Below, piece by piece: positions 23,156-34,859 of a DNA stretch of 64,000 bases. Position 1 is the first letter of the stretch, and the number at the start of each line of letters is the position of its first letter. The stretch lies in assembly GCA_037976565.1 (NCBI GenBank), contig CP137667.1:5847372-5911371 (forward strand), written 5' to 3'. The stretch comes from Mesocentrotus franciscanus. Lineage: Eukaryota > Echinodermata > Echinoidea > Camarodonta > Strongylocentrotidae. Below the pieces are notes generated by a model. The model was not told where the DNA came from. It did no database searches and saw only the letters and a list, made by a program, of their open reading frames with translations. The position numbers and the translations under genes are program-made.

Positions 23156-24005
23156 GTATTCATTTAAAGAATTTAGTGATCATCCAGTCTGATCTGAAAT
23201 GGAATTTGTATATTGATGAGCTAATGAAAAGATGCAATAGAAAAATGTATATGTTGAGGAAACTTAAGAAATTTAATTTACCTTTAAATGATTGAGTATT
23301 AATCTACACAGGTTATATACGACCAGTACTGGAATATTGCGCCCCAGTGTTTCATAGTGGTCTTACATCTGAACAAAAAAAACAGTCTCGAACGAATACA
23401 ACGGAGGGTTTGCAGAATTATTTTAGGCTCTAATTTTATGTCATATTCACGTGCATGTCAAGTATGCAGTTTAAGTACACTTAAGGAAAGAAGACTAGTA
23501 CTGTGTAGGAAATTTGCAAAATCTTTAACAGTTCACCCAGCATGCCAGAACTGGCTACCTCCCAAAAAAGAAATTAAAATATCATTACGTCAGGTTTCTA
23601 CATATCATAATTTCAAATGCAAAACCAATCGCTTCAAAAACAGCCCTTTACCATATTTGATCAATCTAATTAACCATAATTAAATGCTTTTTTTAACTAC
23701 ATGTTAAATTTCAAACACAGTACTGGTCTTCACCTTAGTCGTCTCTAGTCTTTAAATCCAATTTATTCATTCTAAACGAGAGTATAAAACTTCCTTTTGT
23801 CATTCTTAATGTGCAATGTAATTTTAAATGTATTTTTAACAATCTTTTTAACGTATCAATATTCAAAAATGTTATCACCTTATTATGTCAACATGTAAAC
23901 ATGAACAATCCAGCTTCTGCTGCTTTTCATGTAAAATGACAATTACGATTCATGTATTTTGAAATTGCATAATAAACCATTATTGAATTGAATTGAATTG
24001 AATTA
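23156..24005 (+). mobile_element. CR1-like LINE 3' end inserted in block B
   Basis: Carries the end of RT: IQSDLKWNLYIDEL, GYIRPVLEYCAPVF, ERIQRRVCRIILG (frame 23357-23683), and a histidine/asparagine-rich end. Tail AATAAACC followed by repeated ATTGA units near 23972-24004. It splits the minus-strand LINE relic of block B. Confidence 0.75.
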
Positions 24006-24480
24006 GGTATTTAAATGTTCTTAAGGGTTTGAAGATCTGAGTGGGAACAAATTACATTAGTGTCATCAGCGAGTAATATATAGTGTAATGCCCTGTAATC
24101 CCCTGTTTTACAACATTACTCATTCCGTAATATTCCAATGTACGTATAATTCAACGTCAAGAGAGTCAAATACATCGCTCAAATCCATGAATACGAATGG
24201 CACTCTACCAAATACTTGCAATAATGCTTATTCAGTAGAATAGGATTTTCTTAATACCGTAATTGAGACCTGGATGCAAAGATCTGAGGCTTTCTTTTTC
24301 TTACTGTTTAAAGAATTTTCTATACTAGAACCTGGATCCCCGCTGATTAGCAACAAGTAGCAAGGTCAATCGAGGTAAACCACAGGGATACAAATCTTAG
24401 TACAGATATATATAAAATGTTAATATGAAACTAATGAGCGTGCGGGTTTTGTGAGAAAACACTTAAATGACAGTTGTGTA
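24006..24480 (-). mobile_element. Minus-strand LINE relic, RT part (block B copy)
   Basis: Paralogue of 14167-14650: AGATCTGAGTGGGAACAAATT, GTGTCATCAGC (minus ADDT) and CAAATCCATGAATACG (minus motif A) are all present. The shared relic means the LINE insertion predates the A/B duplication. Confidence 0.6.
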
Positions 24481-24715
24481 TTGTCTTTCAAAACGATGTG
24501 AAAGTGCATTTTGAAGTGATCTTACGATATGTGAAAGGAATATTATATCTTCCATGTTCAAATCCAGATAATGCGGCATTCAACATATTTGGAGAGTTTT
24601 TTTTTCATTACGAACTGCATTTATCTACATATATATGTATTTTTTGGGGGTGGAGTGGTTTTTTGTTCTCAAAATTATCATTTCTTTAAATAAACCTTAG
24701 TAATTATATTTGAAA

Positions 24716-25597
24716 CTGTGAGATACAGAAGCTATATTATAATACGGGCTTTAAGAAATAAGTTCATATCATCAAGTAACCAAATATTTTAGGTTGGGCA
24801 CTTTTATGAAATACTGTCTGGTGCCATATTGTTAAGAAATATTCTCATACCTTCTTAGAGTGTAAATTCTGATACACAAATCCACCTCTTATAACTTGAT
24901 AAGGTTATTTTTGTTATAGCCAAAAAAACAACAAACTAATTATACCTCCATCATCAAAAGATTGCTAGATAACATGTATTCACATTTTAAATGCAAAATG
25001 TGCGAATATAAGGCTTGCATTTAACTAAATTAAAACAAATTTATATTGTGTACTGATTTCATATAGTAATAGGTAAATACATCTTTTTCAAATCCTTACA
25101 TACAACATGATATTTACGATTCTCTGCCAATGCAAATTTCGAGCAAGTAAAATATCATTAACATATCAATCTCCGAACCCCCTCACCCGGTGTATAGAGA
25201 CTGAAACTGTCCCACTTCAAACACCCTCTTCTTCGTCTATTGTTTTATATGAAGTACTACAAAGAATATCCATATATACACAGCTCAAGTACACAGATTG
25301 TTATCTCTATTAGCATTCCTGAAAATGTTCATGTGATATGTGCGATATACTCCTCAACATAATAAATAGTTGCTTTTCCTGTATTTCTTCATTAATCATA
25401 TACATTTTTTCAATGTTTTAAATAATTTTCTGTCTGTATGCCTGTCTTTCTATCTTTATTTATTTATTTCTGTCTTTATTTCTTCCTTTCTTTATTTATT
25501 CGTTTCCTTATATTTGTTGAGGAGGTTTACATTATAAGATATTTATAACGTTTTCATTGCCTCTACGTCATAAAGCAGATGGGACGGTTTAGAGTCT
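24716..25597 (-). other. 3' UTR and downstream flank of receptor locus 2
   Basis: Aligns along its length with 31.60-32.45 kb (shared GGGCTTTAAGAAATAAGT, TCTGATACACAAAT, CAATCTCCGAACCCCC and GTCCCACTTCAAA wording). On the minus strand, AATAAATAAAG near 25490-25500 lies about 100 bp after the stop and could serve as the poly(A) signal. Confidence 0.5.
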
Positions 25598-25750
25598 TTA
25601 CTCATTATGAGATGTTTCATCATTCTTTTTCATTATTGTATTGACATATAAAACTTCCCCTGTATTCCCATACGTAGGATCACCGAGAAAAGTCTTTACT
25701 GCGGTTGTCGGGTAGTGCTTCTGTGTGAGTGTAGGGCTCATGTTGTCCAA
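25598..25750 (-). CDS. Receptor locus 2, terminal tail exon
   Basis: Preceded on the minus strand by a good acceptor (TTTCTAATTCAG). It enters in phase 0, matching the phase-0 exit of the proline-rich exon, and codes 50 residues before TAA. It contains DPTYGNTGEVLYVNTI, which has two tyrosines in a YxN context. YxN is the known Grb2-SH2 recognition pattern, so a role in adaptor recruitment is inferred. The 3' half of this exon is homologous to the terminal exon of locus 3. The 5' part, including the splice site, differs. Confidence 0.65.
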   Translation of the reverse strand: MDNMSPTLTQKHYPTTAVKTFLGDPTYGNTGEVLYVNTIMKKNDETSHNE

Positions 25751-26205
25751 CTGAATTAGAAATAAAAAAATAATATTGAACATAAAGGACATGAATAACT
25801 TTTGCAGATTTGGCAGTTATTTTTTCCGATTTGGCAGTTTACAGTGTCACGATTTTCATCACATTAGGTATGGTATCACAGCGATACCAAGAATGATATT
25901 TTTGTTGTCGAGGGAGAAGGAAAAAAGTCATTTTACTCTGGTTAATATAAAAATAATAGCAAGAGAAATTGTTTTTTGGGGGTATATATTATTCTAAGTA
26001 CCTGAAATAGAATGGGATTTACTATGGGGTTTTGTAGAGAAAATTCCGTAAGAGACGTTCTACCGAGGATAGGGGGGGGGGTATATGAACTTGCTAGTGT
26101 TGCAAAGAATTTCTACAAATTTGTTTGTCTCTTTAATTCCGTAGAAAATAAACATTTAATGTATTGATGAAAGGAAGAAGAAAAAAATAGCATTACCGTT
26201 TTAAC

Positions 26206-26453
26206 CCTTGTACCAGCGTTGGACCTGGCTCCCATGGTCCTGTTCACATGAGACACGAGTGAATGAAGCGGAATCCGGTCCTGGCTTCTCTGAGCCATAC
26301 GGCGATTGGTTTGAGCCACGTGGGATGGAACGGGTGAATGGTGAATAGATAGGTCAGCTGCGATGGTTGGTATAGGGGGAAGAGCTCTTCATTCATGCCC
26401 CGTTGGGTTGGTACTGGGACGATGAACGTTGTCCAGTTCTCCAGGAACTTTTC
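26206..26453 (-). CDS. Receptor locus 2, proline-rich cytoplasmic exon with a nonsense codon
   Basis: Acceptor CTTACAG at 26454-26460, donor GTTAAAAC below 26206. It enters in phase 1, as required by the upstream transmembrane exon, and leaves in phase 0. It begins KVPGELDNV and carries LPPIPTIAADLSIHHSPVP, AQTNRRMAQRSQDRIPLHSL and TMGARSNAGTR. The paralogous exon at 57282-57553 has CATGACCGA where this one has CATGAATGA, giving a stop at 26389-26391. It is also 24 bp shorter, in frame. As written, the locus would lose its terminal exon, so it is a pseudogene or a null allele. Confidence 0.65.
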
Positions 26454-27217
26454 CTGTAAGCATTATTTACACATAAATACCTATATAAAATACATGGCAA
26501 ATATAAACAGGTGGCCCTTATAGAGAAGTGGCCACTAAGACAGGTTTGACATACGATTGATTGATCCTCTTCTTATCTAGATTTAACCACATTAACAGAG
26601 ATTTTTACGAATTATAAGAGAGCATAATATTTAACGAAAGTTCTGAAAAATATAAACATTTAACTTTAATGCAGTTATCTAGATAATTGTATATTGTATC
26701 CGAATTAGGTAATTAATCTGAGATTATTGATTTTTATTACGAGACGCTTTTTTTTCTCATAATCCCCTCCTCTCCCCCTTCATTCCTTAAAATCAGTCCC
26801 TCCTTCATTGACAGCTCGCTTATTTATTTAAGATATGAACATTTATGGCAACTTTGAGCAACTTTTATCTAAAACAAACAACACTCATCCCTCCCAACCC
26901 AACGGTGTGTAAACATTTGGTTACCTTGAAAGAAAATGAAAAACCCCACTACATTTGGCATGATTACATTGATTATATTTTATTTTTCTCCTTGTGTAAT
27001 CACCCAGCTTTATCAATGCTTGTAATCTTAGATTTGTACACTTAAAATCAAATTTGAATTCAATACACCAATGTAATCTATTACTTCGAATCTCTTATAT
27101 TTCGGCAACCATCTCATGCCCTTCATGGTGTTTTTGCTAGCCCATATCTTCACTCTGTCACATAATTCTGACAATAAATTTTAAGCCAAGTTCTTGTTAT
27201 AATGACAAAGATCTAAC

Positions 27218-27322
27218 CATTGTTCTTTTTCCTGCATCTCCGAAAGACGAATATGAAAACAATGACAATCATGATAATAAATAATGTGGCTCCTACAGCG
27301 TACATGGCAAATATTACCGTTT
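27218..27322 (-). CDS. Receptor locus 2, transmembrane exon
   Basis: Flanked by a textbook acceptor (TTTTCTCTGCAG) and a GTTAGA donor. The 105-bp exon is phase 1-1 and codes about 35 residues: a helix VIFAMYAVGATLFIIMIVIV plus FIFVF, then the stop-transfer RRCRKKNN. There is no charged residue in the helix, so no sign of pairing with an ITAM adaptor through a salt bridge. It joins in frame to the proline-rich exon. No Ig-like exon is found upstream, where LINE fragments start at about 27.7 kb. Confidence 0.7.
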
Positions 27323-27689
27323 CTGCAGAGAAAAGAAAATACTTTTAGAGCAAATGAAGATTTATTTATAAAGAAGATCATCACCCTAAACAGATCGAGC
27401 ACATGGATGATTGTGTCTTTTGTTAAATGCTGTCCATGCTAATATCGTTGTAAAAGACATCCATCCTTTTATCATCTAGAGAACAAGTATTTTGCCTAGT
27501 TTCCAAACTACATAAGCGTTAGGGCATACCGGAAATTTTTCACTTATACTACGAGCTTGACAGAAGGAACATTATGTTATAATTTAAATACCATTTAACC
27601 AGCTCTTTTACAAGTATATCATTTTGCTCACATTTTTAAGTACAAAATTAAAAGAAAAAAATCATTAAGCATACGTACATATGCAATAA

Positions 27690-28560
27690 ATATTTCGATG
27701 TAAGAGTTTCAGTTGACTTGTAGGACACACATAATACGTGTCATCATAAGATGGGCAGGACCCAATCATTCAAACGAAAAAACGATCTGTGTACATTGGA
27801 ACCTGATGTTTTAAAGAAAAAAATCGCAATTGTCCGCTTTCATTTAATATGGTATGATAAAAAGGTACTTACTATCTCAAACTGTTTTAACCCTCCCTTT
27901 GTAGGTCATAAACTTTTTGAAGAGGTAATGTTAGAATTTGGAATTTCTTCCGCAGATAGAGGAAGATTAAATTTTTTAATTAAGTGTATCCCAGATGAGT
28001 TGATGGAAAAATGTGATGTTGATATTGTGGGAGTTCATGAAACTGTAGTTCACAAACTGTTGAATTCAAAAAAAAGTTCCTAAGAATGCATATAATTTAT
28101 TACTTAGATCTCATGTTCCTGGTAGGAGGTATGCTTATTGGAGTGACAGTTTACCTGTACCATTAACCATTAATTGGGAAGAGGTCCACAACACAATTTT
28201 TGTTTGCACTATTGATACCAAATTGAGATCATTTTATTTCAAGATTTTTCATAAAGCTATTGCACTGAATGGTTTTATTTTAAAGATTAAAAGGGAAGAA
28301 TCACCTTATTGCACTTTATGTGATAAAAAGGAGGAAACAATGGTCCATTTATTTTGTGATTGTGAAAAAATTGCTCCAATTTAGCAAAATCTCCTTGCCA
28401 TAATTATCCAGAAAGGTAATCTTGTCATCAATGTTACCAATTTTGAAAGAATTGTTGGAATCTGAACTGACAAGTTTGTTTCATATTTATTTTCTTAATG
28501 AAATATCATTTTTATATCTGCAATTTTGATAATGGTCTCACTAATAGTGTAGCATTTAAA
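27690..28560 (+). mobile_element. Tx1-like LINE, C-terminal fragment
   Basis: The frame at 27751-28083 is followed, after a shift, by RYAYWSDSLPVPLTINWEEV, FVCTIDTKLRSFYFKIFHKA and the zinc-binding-like YCTLCDKKEETMVHLFCDC. This is the usual order at the end of Tx1/L1-group RT proteins and resembles the piece at 18.8-19.6 kb. Stops interrupt it. Confidence 0.65.
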
Positions 28561-28599
28561 ATCTTTGTTAAGAAACCAAAAGGAACAGAATATTTTTTA

Positions 28600-29495
28600 G
28601 CCAAGATGAAAAACAAACTACCTGAGCCTTTTTCCATTCACGTGGAACAACTCCTGTAGACAGGGATTTGTTAATGATATCACAAAGAGACTCTGCGATA
28701 ACATTCTTCGTCATCTTTAAGTTTACAGCTGATGTGATCTTCCCCAGTTGCTTTATCAATACTCAGATTATCAATCTGTTTCAATACAAAATCCTTAGTA
28801 ATCAAATTTAAATTAAATTGCGAATGAGTTGGACCAATAGCATTGTCCTCGTCTACTCTCAGTTGAGACGTATTCCTCCGCAGGTCCTTAGTAATCTTAG
28901 TAGCATTAGAAATGAAAAAGTCATTAAATGCTCCATCAACGCTTATGGTATTGGGACAAATAGGTAATGACTTAGGCACAAGGCCTCTCAAACATCTCCA
29001 CATTTGCTTACTGTTGTTGTGATTTTGAGAAATCTGGTCTAAATTATATATTTACTTTTTCTTTTTCTCATGAGATGAATAACTGTATTCTTTAGATATT
29101 TGTAGGTGTCCCAAAGATCATCACTTTTGTTAGCTTTAGCAGCTTTGAGAACTATATCACGTTCCGTCATAAGCTTAACAATCTCGTCAGATATCCATGG
29201 ACTTGCCCTTTTTCTTATCCGCTTTTTACATACTGGTATGTGGTTGTTGATTATATTATTGAATAGAGTCAACCACATATCCCTAGCAACATCAACATTA
29301 TCTATATCTTTTATGACCTGTCACGGAGTACTTCTCAATTCACTGTAAAATTTCTCCTCGTCAAGATTTTTGAACGAGCGAAATTCTGCATATTCAGATT
29401 TTGTATGGATCTTTGCACTGAAATCGCGAATCATATACACCAAATAATGATCACTTATGCTTACATCATCATAACCACCAGCATCATCTCATATC
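28600..29495 (-). mobile_element. CR1-like LINE, minus strand, endonuclease end to RT start
   Basis: Minus-strand order: ISDHYLVYMIRDF (endonuclease SDH motif, about 29440), FRSFKNLDEEKFY, KKRIRKRASPWISDEI (29039-29278), NDFFISNATKI and IDNLSIDKATGEDHISCK (28680-29003), then INKSLSTGVVPREWKKAQV (about 28620-28690). The same order is seen in the LINE at 35.45-38.4 kb, so both are one family. It stops before the RT palm, so the 3' half is missing, which is unusual for a LINE and implies a later deletion or rearrangement. Confidence 0.7.
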
Positions 29496-29829
29496 TTTCA
29501 TAAAATAAGAAAATGAAAAGAAAAGAATTAAGCAGTATTAACTATTATTATTAACATTCATGAACCCATTGATCAACATAATTTTTTCTATGATGATTTT
29601 TTTTAATGCAACATGACATAACATTACATCAACAAAATTAAGGTAACAAATGAACGGGGGGCGGGGGCTGTCTCTTGAATTCAATTTTTTTAGTTGTAAA
29701 ATTTTGCTATAAATTTAGAAAATTAGATATTTTAAAATAAAATCCATACGATTTGTTCAATTGTCAACATGCTATATTACTATGTAAAGTTCAGGTATAT
29801 ACTGAGTTTTATGAGTACTTTTTTTACAT

Positions 29830-29965
29830 TGGACATTATTGTTGTTATTACTACTATTATCATTATTATTATTGTTATTATTACTGCTATATGATCATTG
29901 TCATTATTAATAATATTATTATTATTATTATTATTAATATTATTATTAATAATACTTTTACAGTA
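29830..29965. repeat. ATT/TTA trinucleotide repeat
   Basis: Interrupted TTATTATTA / TAATATTATT runs. The Tyr/Ile-rich frame is an artefact. Confidence 0.85.
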
Positions 29966-31090
29966 CTACTATTGTACTACTCCCACATCATTTTATCCCC
30001 CCCCCCTTCGATTTAGTATCCAGTTCAGCATCCCTAATATGTTTGTCAGAACTTGAATTAAGATTAAATATCAAAAAGCTATGTTACCCATACCGGTACA
30101 CGCATTTAAAAGAGAAAATAAATACTTTCATGATCCTCGATATATTTTCTCTTCTTCTTCTTCTTCTGGTATTCTTCAAAGGGCTATGTAGCCTATCAAG
30201 AGTAGCTGAATCCGCTGTAATTGATAAGTTCAATCACATCACTGAGGATGAAACTCGGATAAAACTCATCTTCTACATATGTATATTGTTCTCGACAAAT
30301 CAGGACGTGTCCGGCTACCGAAAGTCAGAACAAATAGATTTAGGGGGTCATTTTTCATACGTGCCATGACATTGCACAATGACAGGTTCAGGAGGTAATT
30401 GTTAAATTGTTAGTTACGGAATCAGAAATTAAGGATACATACATGTAGAAATGTAGATGCACTGCACATTTATACTTTGCTAATCTGCCTTACTTAACCG
30501 TATAGTGATAACACCAGTAGTGATTTCTGATATGTCTACGGTAGTAATTTGTGTTATTATGTTTTTATGCCAAAGCTGAACACACTTTTAATTTATACCC
30601 ATTTTCAGTTTATTATTTTCCACATGTAGCATGTAGCAATTGAGTCCTGTGACCAAATAACACATGCCTATGACACATACCTATTTATCAATTAAATTTA
30701 TGTTATGTATTTGTATTTGTGTGTTAATCTGGATCAAATTTACTCTCAAATTCAAAGGTGTTGGGTTTCTTTTCATTTTTATTTCATTTCAGTTTTTATT
30801 AGCAAAGTATAAATGACATAATCAGAAGTACTAATTACAAATTATAATAAATTTTTATATCTTGTCCGTATGATAATAATTTTGGGGTCTGTGCAGATTC
30901 AAAATATGCCTAATGTTGCGGTGATGTATTTGTAATGCATGTCTTGCATCACAGTACTGTGCAGTGCCGGTTGGCTTTCTCTGGGTGCACTCTGGCGCTC
31001 TGGAGCCAAGAACAATGGAATGGTTCCCTGAACCGAACTGGTATGTGCTCTCAGAGTCTATTGTGCTGGGCTTTGGAGTGTTGGGTGTGC
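29966..31090. other. No recognisable gene
   Basis: A plus frame at 30043-30369 starts its longest hydrophobic run in a CTT repeat. No motif or conserved neighbour supports it. Confidence 0.35.
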
Positions 31091-31455
31091 TCGGGGAGTG
31101 CTAGCTGGTGATGTAGATATCGCCTTCTCTCTGTTCCTTCCTTCTGTTTTCACCCAATATCTGGTTTTCTCTTCCTCTATCTCTCTCCCTCCATTTCTCT
31201 TCCTCTATCTCTCCGGTACTACTGTTGTTGTAAGTTTTCTTCTCCTAGTCACGCACATGTATGTTTATGTTAGGCCTTTACCATTTTGTACTCATGTTCA
31301 ATTGTGCGTTGTATTTATTCCTGATTTTGTATAAATTGATAGTATGTTAATTGATGTTATATATATATATATATATATGCAGAAACAGCTGGAAGGTGTA
31401 TTTGATGCCATCTTATTTTTTGCATGATTAATAAATCTGAATTGAATTGAATTAG
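31090..31455 (+). mobile_element. LINE 3'-end fragment
   Basis: Ends with AATAAATCTGAATTGAATTGAATTA, the CR1-type tail also seen at 24.0 kb. It contains an AT dinucleotide run near 31360-31378. Only UTR-like sequence is left. Confidence 0.5.
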
Positions 31456-31768
31456 TTGATATTGATATCGTAAACTTTTAATGATTTTAGTTTTAAAAGT
31501 AACGGATTGGATTGGAGTGGTAACGTTAAAATGAATTAGTAAAATGTAATAGTAAAATGGAATATACATTACTCTTTGAATGTGATAATATGATCCTTAC
31601 TTAACATTGAAATATACAGAGGCCATCTTATAATGCGGGATTTAAGAAATAAGTCCATGTAATCAAATATACTAGGTGGGCATTGTAAGAAATTCTGTCT
31701 CGGTGCCATATTGGTAAGAAATATCCTTATAACTTCTTATAGTGCAATTTCTGATACACAAATTAACA

Positions 31769-31799
<31 letters not shown>

Positions 31800-32455
31800 A
31801 ATGATTATACACCCATCATATAAACATTGCTGTAAAGCATGTATTCACATCTTCACTGCAAAATTTGCAAACCTAGGCCATGCCTTTAACTAAATGAAGA
31901 CTAAAAAGATAAATTGGGTACTGATTTCATACAGTAATGAGTAATGAGCATCTTCATCAATCCTTACATACAACATGATATTAACGTTTCTCTGCCAAAG
32001 CAAATTTTGTGCAAGTAAAATATCATTAGCATCTCAATCTCCGAACCCCCCACTCCCGGTGGCGTATAGAGACTAAAACTGTCCCACTTCAAATACACTC
32101 TACTCCGTCTCTTGTTTTTTATGTGAAGTACTGCAGAGAATACTCATATATACACAGCCCAAGTACACAGATAGTTATCTTTATTAACCTTCCTGATAAT
32201 TTACATGTGATATGTGCGATATACCCCTCAACACTAAAGGATGTTATTTGTTCATATGTTTATTCATTTTTGTTTTCTTTCTCTCTGTCTGTCTTTCTGT
32301 CTTTCTGTCTATCTTTATTTCTTTGTTTGCTTATTTTTGATTGAGGAGGTTTACATTATATGATATGGATAACGTTTGCATTGCCTCAAAGTCATGAAGC
32401 GGATGGGACTGTTTATAGTCTTTACTAACGTTGAGATGTTTCATCATCCTTTTTA
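31456..32455. repeat. Repeat block C: receptor 3' flank, paralogous to block B
   Basis: The first about 150 bp match 22.69-22.98 kb (ATATCGTAAACTTTTAATG, AACGGATTGG). The rest matches 24.72-25.60 kb through to the stop of the receptor terminal exon. The stretch of block B between these (LINE relic and LINE insert) is absent here. A CA repeat lies at 31773-31800. A minus-strand AATAAA is present near 32318. Confidence 0.65.
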
Positions 32456-32682
32456 TTATTGTATTAACATATGAACTTCCCCTGTATTCACATACGTAGG
32501 GTCACCGAGAAAAAACTTTTCTGCGGTTGTCGGGTTGTGCTTCCGTGTGAGTGTACGGCTCACGTAAGACCCGACGTCATCCTCCACTGTGGCCCCATCA
32601 CCGATTAGCGTCATGTATTGCTGGACCGGTGCTATAGGCCGCATCTCCATGTAGCCGGAACACGTATCATGGTCTTCCACAT
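32456..32682 (-). CDS. Receptor locus 3, terminal signalling-tail exon
   Basis: Acceptor AACAGGTTTCAG, phase 1 entry, matching the phase-1 exit of the transmembrane exon at 33045-33125. It codes about 75 residues with four spaced tyrosines: GYMEM (YxxM, the PI3K p85 pattern), QYMTL (Yxx-Leu), SYVSRTL and TYVNT (YxN, Grb2 pattern). The end is homologous to the locus 2 terminal exon, but one base is missing after GGGGAAGTT. The reading becomes HMLIQ and stops, removing the final YVN motif that locus 2 keeps. Function in tyrosine-based signalling is inferred from motifs. Confidence 0.65.
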
Positions 32683-33044
32683 CTGAAACCTGTTCCTATT
32701 TAAAGGGAAATCATAGTTCAAGACACAAAGTATCCAATAAAAGTCCGTTACTGTCTCAATTAGGTTTGTCCGGTAAATTTGTAATTATATATTAAATAAA
32801 GACCTGCAATACCAAGATAACACGTGACTGCATCCGGCTAGGGGTATAAGGGATACTGCCACCTCACACCAGCTGGCAAACTTGCCGTGTCGGAACTTAC
32901 CTGAACACTGTTAGCTTAGTTACTGGCTGAAAGTACGCTTTCTATTGCGGCTTTGCTGAAATATGGAAAATGCGATATTATCACTTATCATATGTAAGGT
33001 ATTGTTTTTATAATCTGCACCGACATAATTAAACATGGCCCAAC

Positions 33045-33125
33045 CTATCATTGTCGATCTAATGACCAAGCTTATCAAAATGATGAACAATAGAACAACC
33101 AACGTCCAGGGAACCAATATCAGTA
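33045..33125 (-). CDS. Receptor locus 3, transmembrane exon
   Basis: With acceptor ...TTAACGGTAG and donor GTTGGG the exon is 81 bp and phase 1-1, like the transmembrane exon of locus 2. It codes LILVPWTLVVLLFIILISLV then IRSTMI: a hydrophobic helix and a short basic end, with no charge inside the helix. It splices in frame to the tail exon at 32682. The acceptor choice rests on phase, so the exact start is less certain. Confidence 0.6.
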
Positions 33126-34384
33126 CTACCGTTAATATACTTTGACAGAAAGAAATACGCGTTACCAACATGTTACCCTTTCATATCTTACACAAATACA
33201 CTTGACGATATGTCTGTCGTCTCAAAATATAATTCACAAGTGACCATAACATTTTAACCTTTATAGTTTGGTCAAGTTGAAATATAAAGTATATTATAAC
33301 ATTTAAGGTCATGTACAGTGTTGGTGAGCACTCAACAACTATATCAGATTTGTTTTCATTTTAGATGATAAATATGAAAATACTAGATATACTTAATACT
33401 GAATATTAAGCTGCTGTAACCTTTGTTGCTTAGCTTTAAGAATAATTTAGGCATCCAACCTGATATTAAAATCTAAAACGCTAACAGAGGGAAGTTTATA
33501 GCTGTTATCAAGCATTCATTACTAATGTTTTCACTACAGTTCACCGGAAATCATGGACAAAATACTACATGATCTGTATAAATATATGTTGATACAAGGG
33601 GAACAACATGAGACTATATTTAACACATTTTTTTTAAATTGTAATTTCCTTTATGCTACCGAAACTCTACATAAGCTTTAAGGCATAATCCTTATAAAAG
33701 CCATCAAACCTATCTATTAATAAAAATCAAACAATTCCTATAACATAGTATCTTAAAATTCATTTTTTGGACGAATGCAAAAAGAGCGACACTAGAAATT
33801 ATCAGCGTATGTAAGCAGAGTAAGTGAAAGTGAAATGCGAAATAAAAATAAACCTTTGGTGGCATAAGATGTATAAAATGAAGTTATCCGCAAGCGAATA
33901 TTGCAAAATAATGTTTTCCTGTCGGGCAAGATGAGATGTCCGCGACAATCTATATGGCGTATATGTCGTTTCCAAGAAAAAAAATGTATGCACGTGACCT
34001 CTTCTCCTCCAACACCGTTTGAAAGAGGAGGGAGGATGGTCAAGGTTTGGTTGACAATGGTACAAATTTTGTGTTACCAAACAAACCTCTTCCAGAGAGG
34101 GACCAGGGTATGATAGCATCAGGGGAGGCATCTACTTCAATATTTCATCCTCCATTGATATTAGCTTGGTATGTTTATGGAGGATTCCAGGAGAATCTGC
34201 AAATATCAATAAAGCAAAATCGATGAAAATATAAATATCAATCCATTCACATCTGTTCTCCAAATTGATTGTAAAACGTATATATCTTAGTAAACCCTTA
34301 TAAGTCATATAACATCTATAATATATTTCCTAACATAAGAAAAAATAATAATATTGAATGTTAGTTAGAGGGGCATTAGGAGGT

Positions 34385-34633
34385 TCATAGTTTAAACAAC
34401 AACAAAGCTTTGATCAGCTTCGGGGAAGGCAACTGTTTCACAGCGAAATATATGCCATCCTCCATCGATATCACCATTATTTCGTTGTGAAAGTCTGCTG
34501 GGCAGATAGACGTGTTGGAGACGCAACACGTTATGTCGGATGGTACAAAACCTCCTTGATCATAGGTCGCAACGTAAAACGTTCCTGGTCCTCCCGAAGA
34601 AGCGTCGGTAAATGTAGCTCTAAAATTATTCAT
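34385..34633 (-). pseudogene. Receptor locus 3, partial Ig-like exon
   Basis: Codes TFTDASSGGPGTFYVATYDQ, then DITCCVSNTSICPADFHNEI and VISMEDG. The Cys-Cys-Val-Ser segment and the following Ser-Ile-Cys-Pro match the second half of the Ig-like exon of locus 1 (FLSCCVSKT, and SLCPG in the restored frame). HNEIMVISMEDG matches HPEIIIVANTDG of the next locus 1 exon, here in the same exon. The first half with the expected N-terminal cysteine is missing and a stop lies just upstream, so this is a relic. Splice borders are not resolved. Confidence 0.5.
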
Positions 34634-34859
34634 AGGGTATATTGTTGTGTTAATATCTTATCTGACCTTCCGAACGCTACTACGTATTAGTGCCCGGTCC
34701 TTTGAATGAGTAAGTATCAAACCTAAAGGTGGTTTGAAAAGGCGGTCTGAAAAGAGGACTTTCTGAATAAACGAAAAAAAAATAATGTACTAATGCCTGG
34801 CCCATTGTTGGTGGATGCAAAAAGAGATACCAAAACGTAACAATACTTTGGAAACCACA

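Noticed and set aside
30043..30369. 108-codon plus frame with a leucine-rich, signal-peptide-like segment
   Set aside because: The leucines come from a CTT repeat, no donor follows in a sensible place, and the rest has no recognisable domain.
33802..34131. 109-codon minus frame between receptor exons
   Set aside because: No Ig or other motif, overlapping frames on both strands are equally open, and intron phase gives no support.
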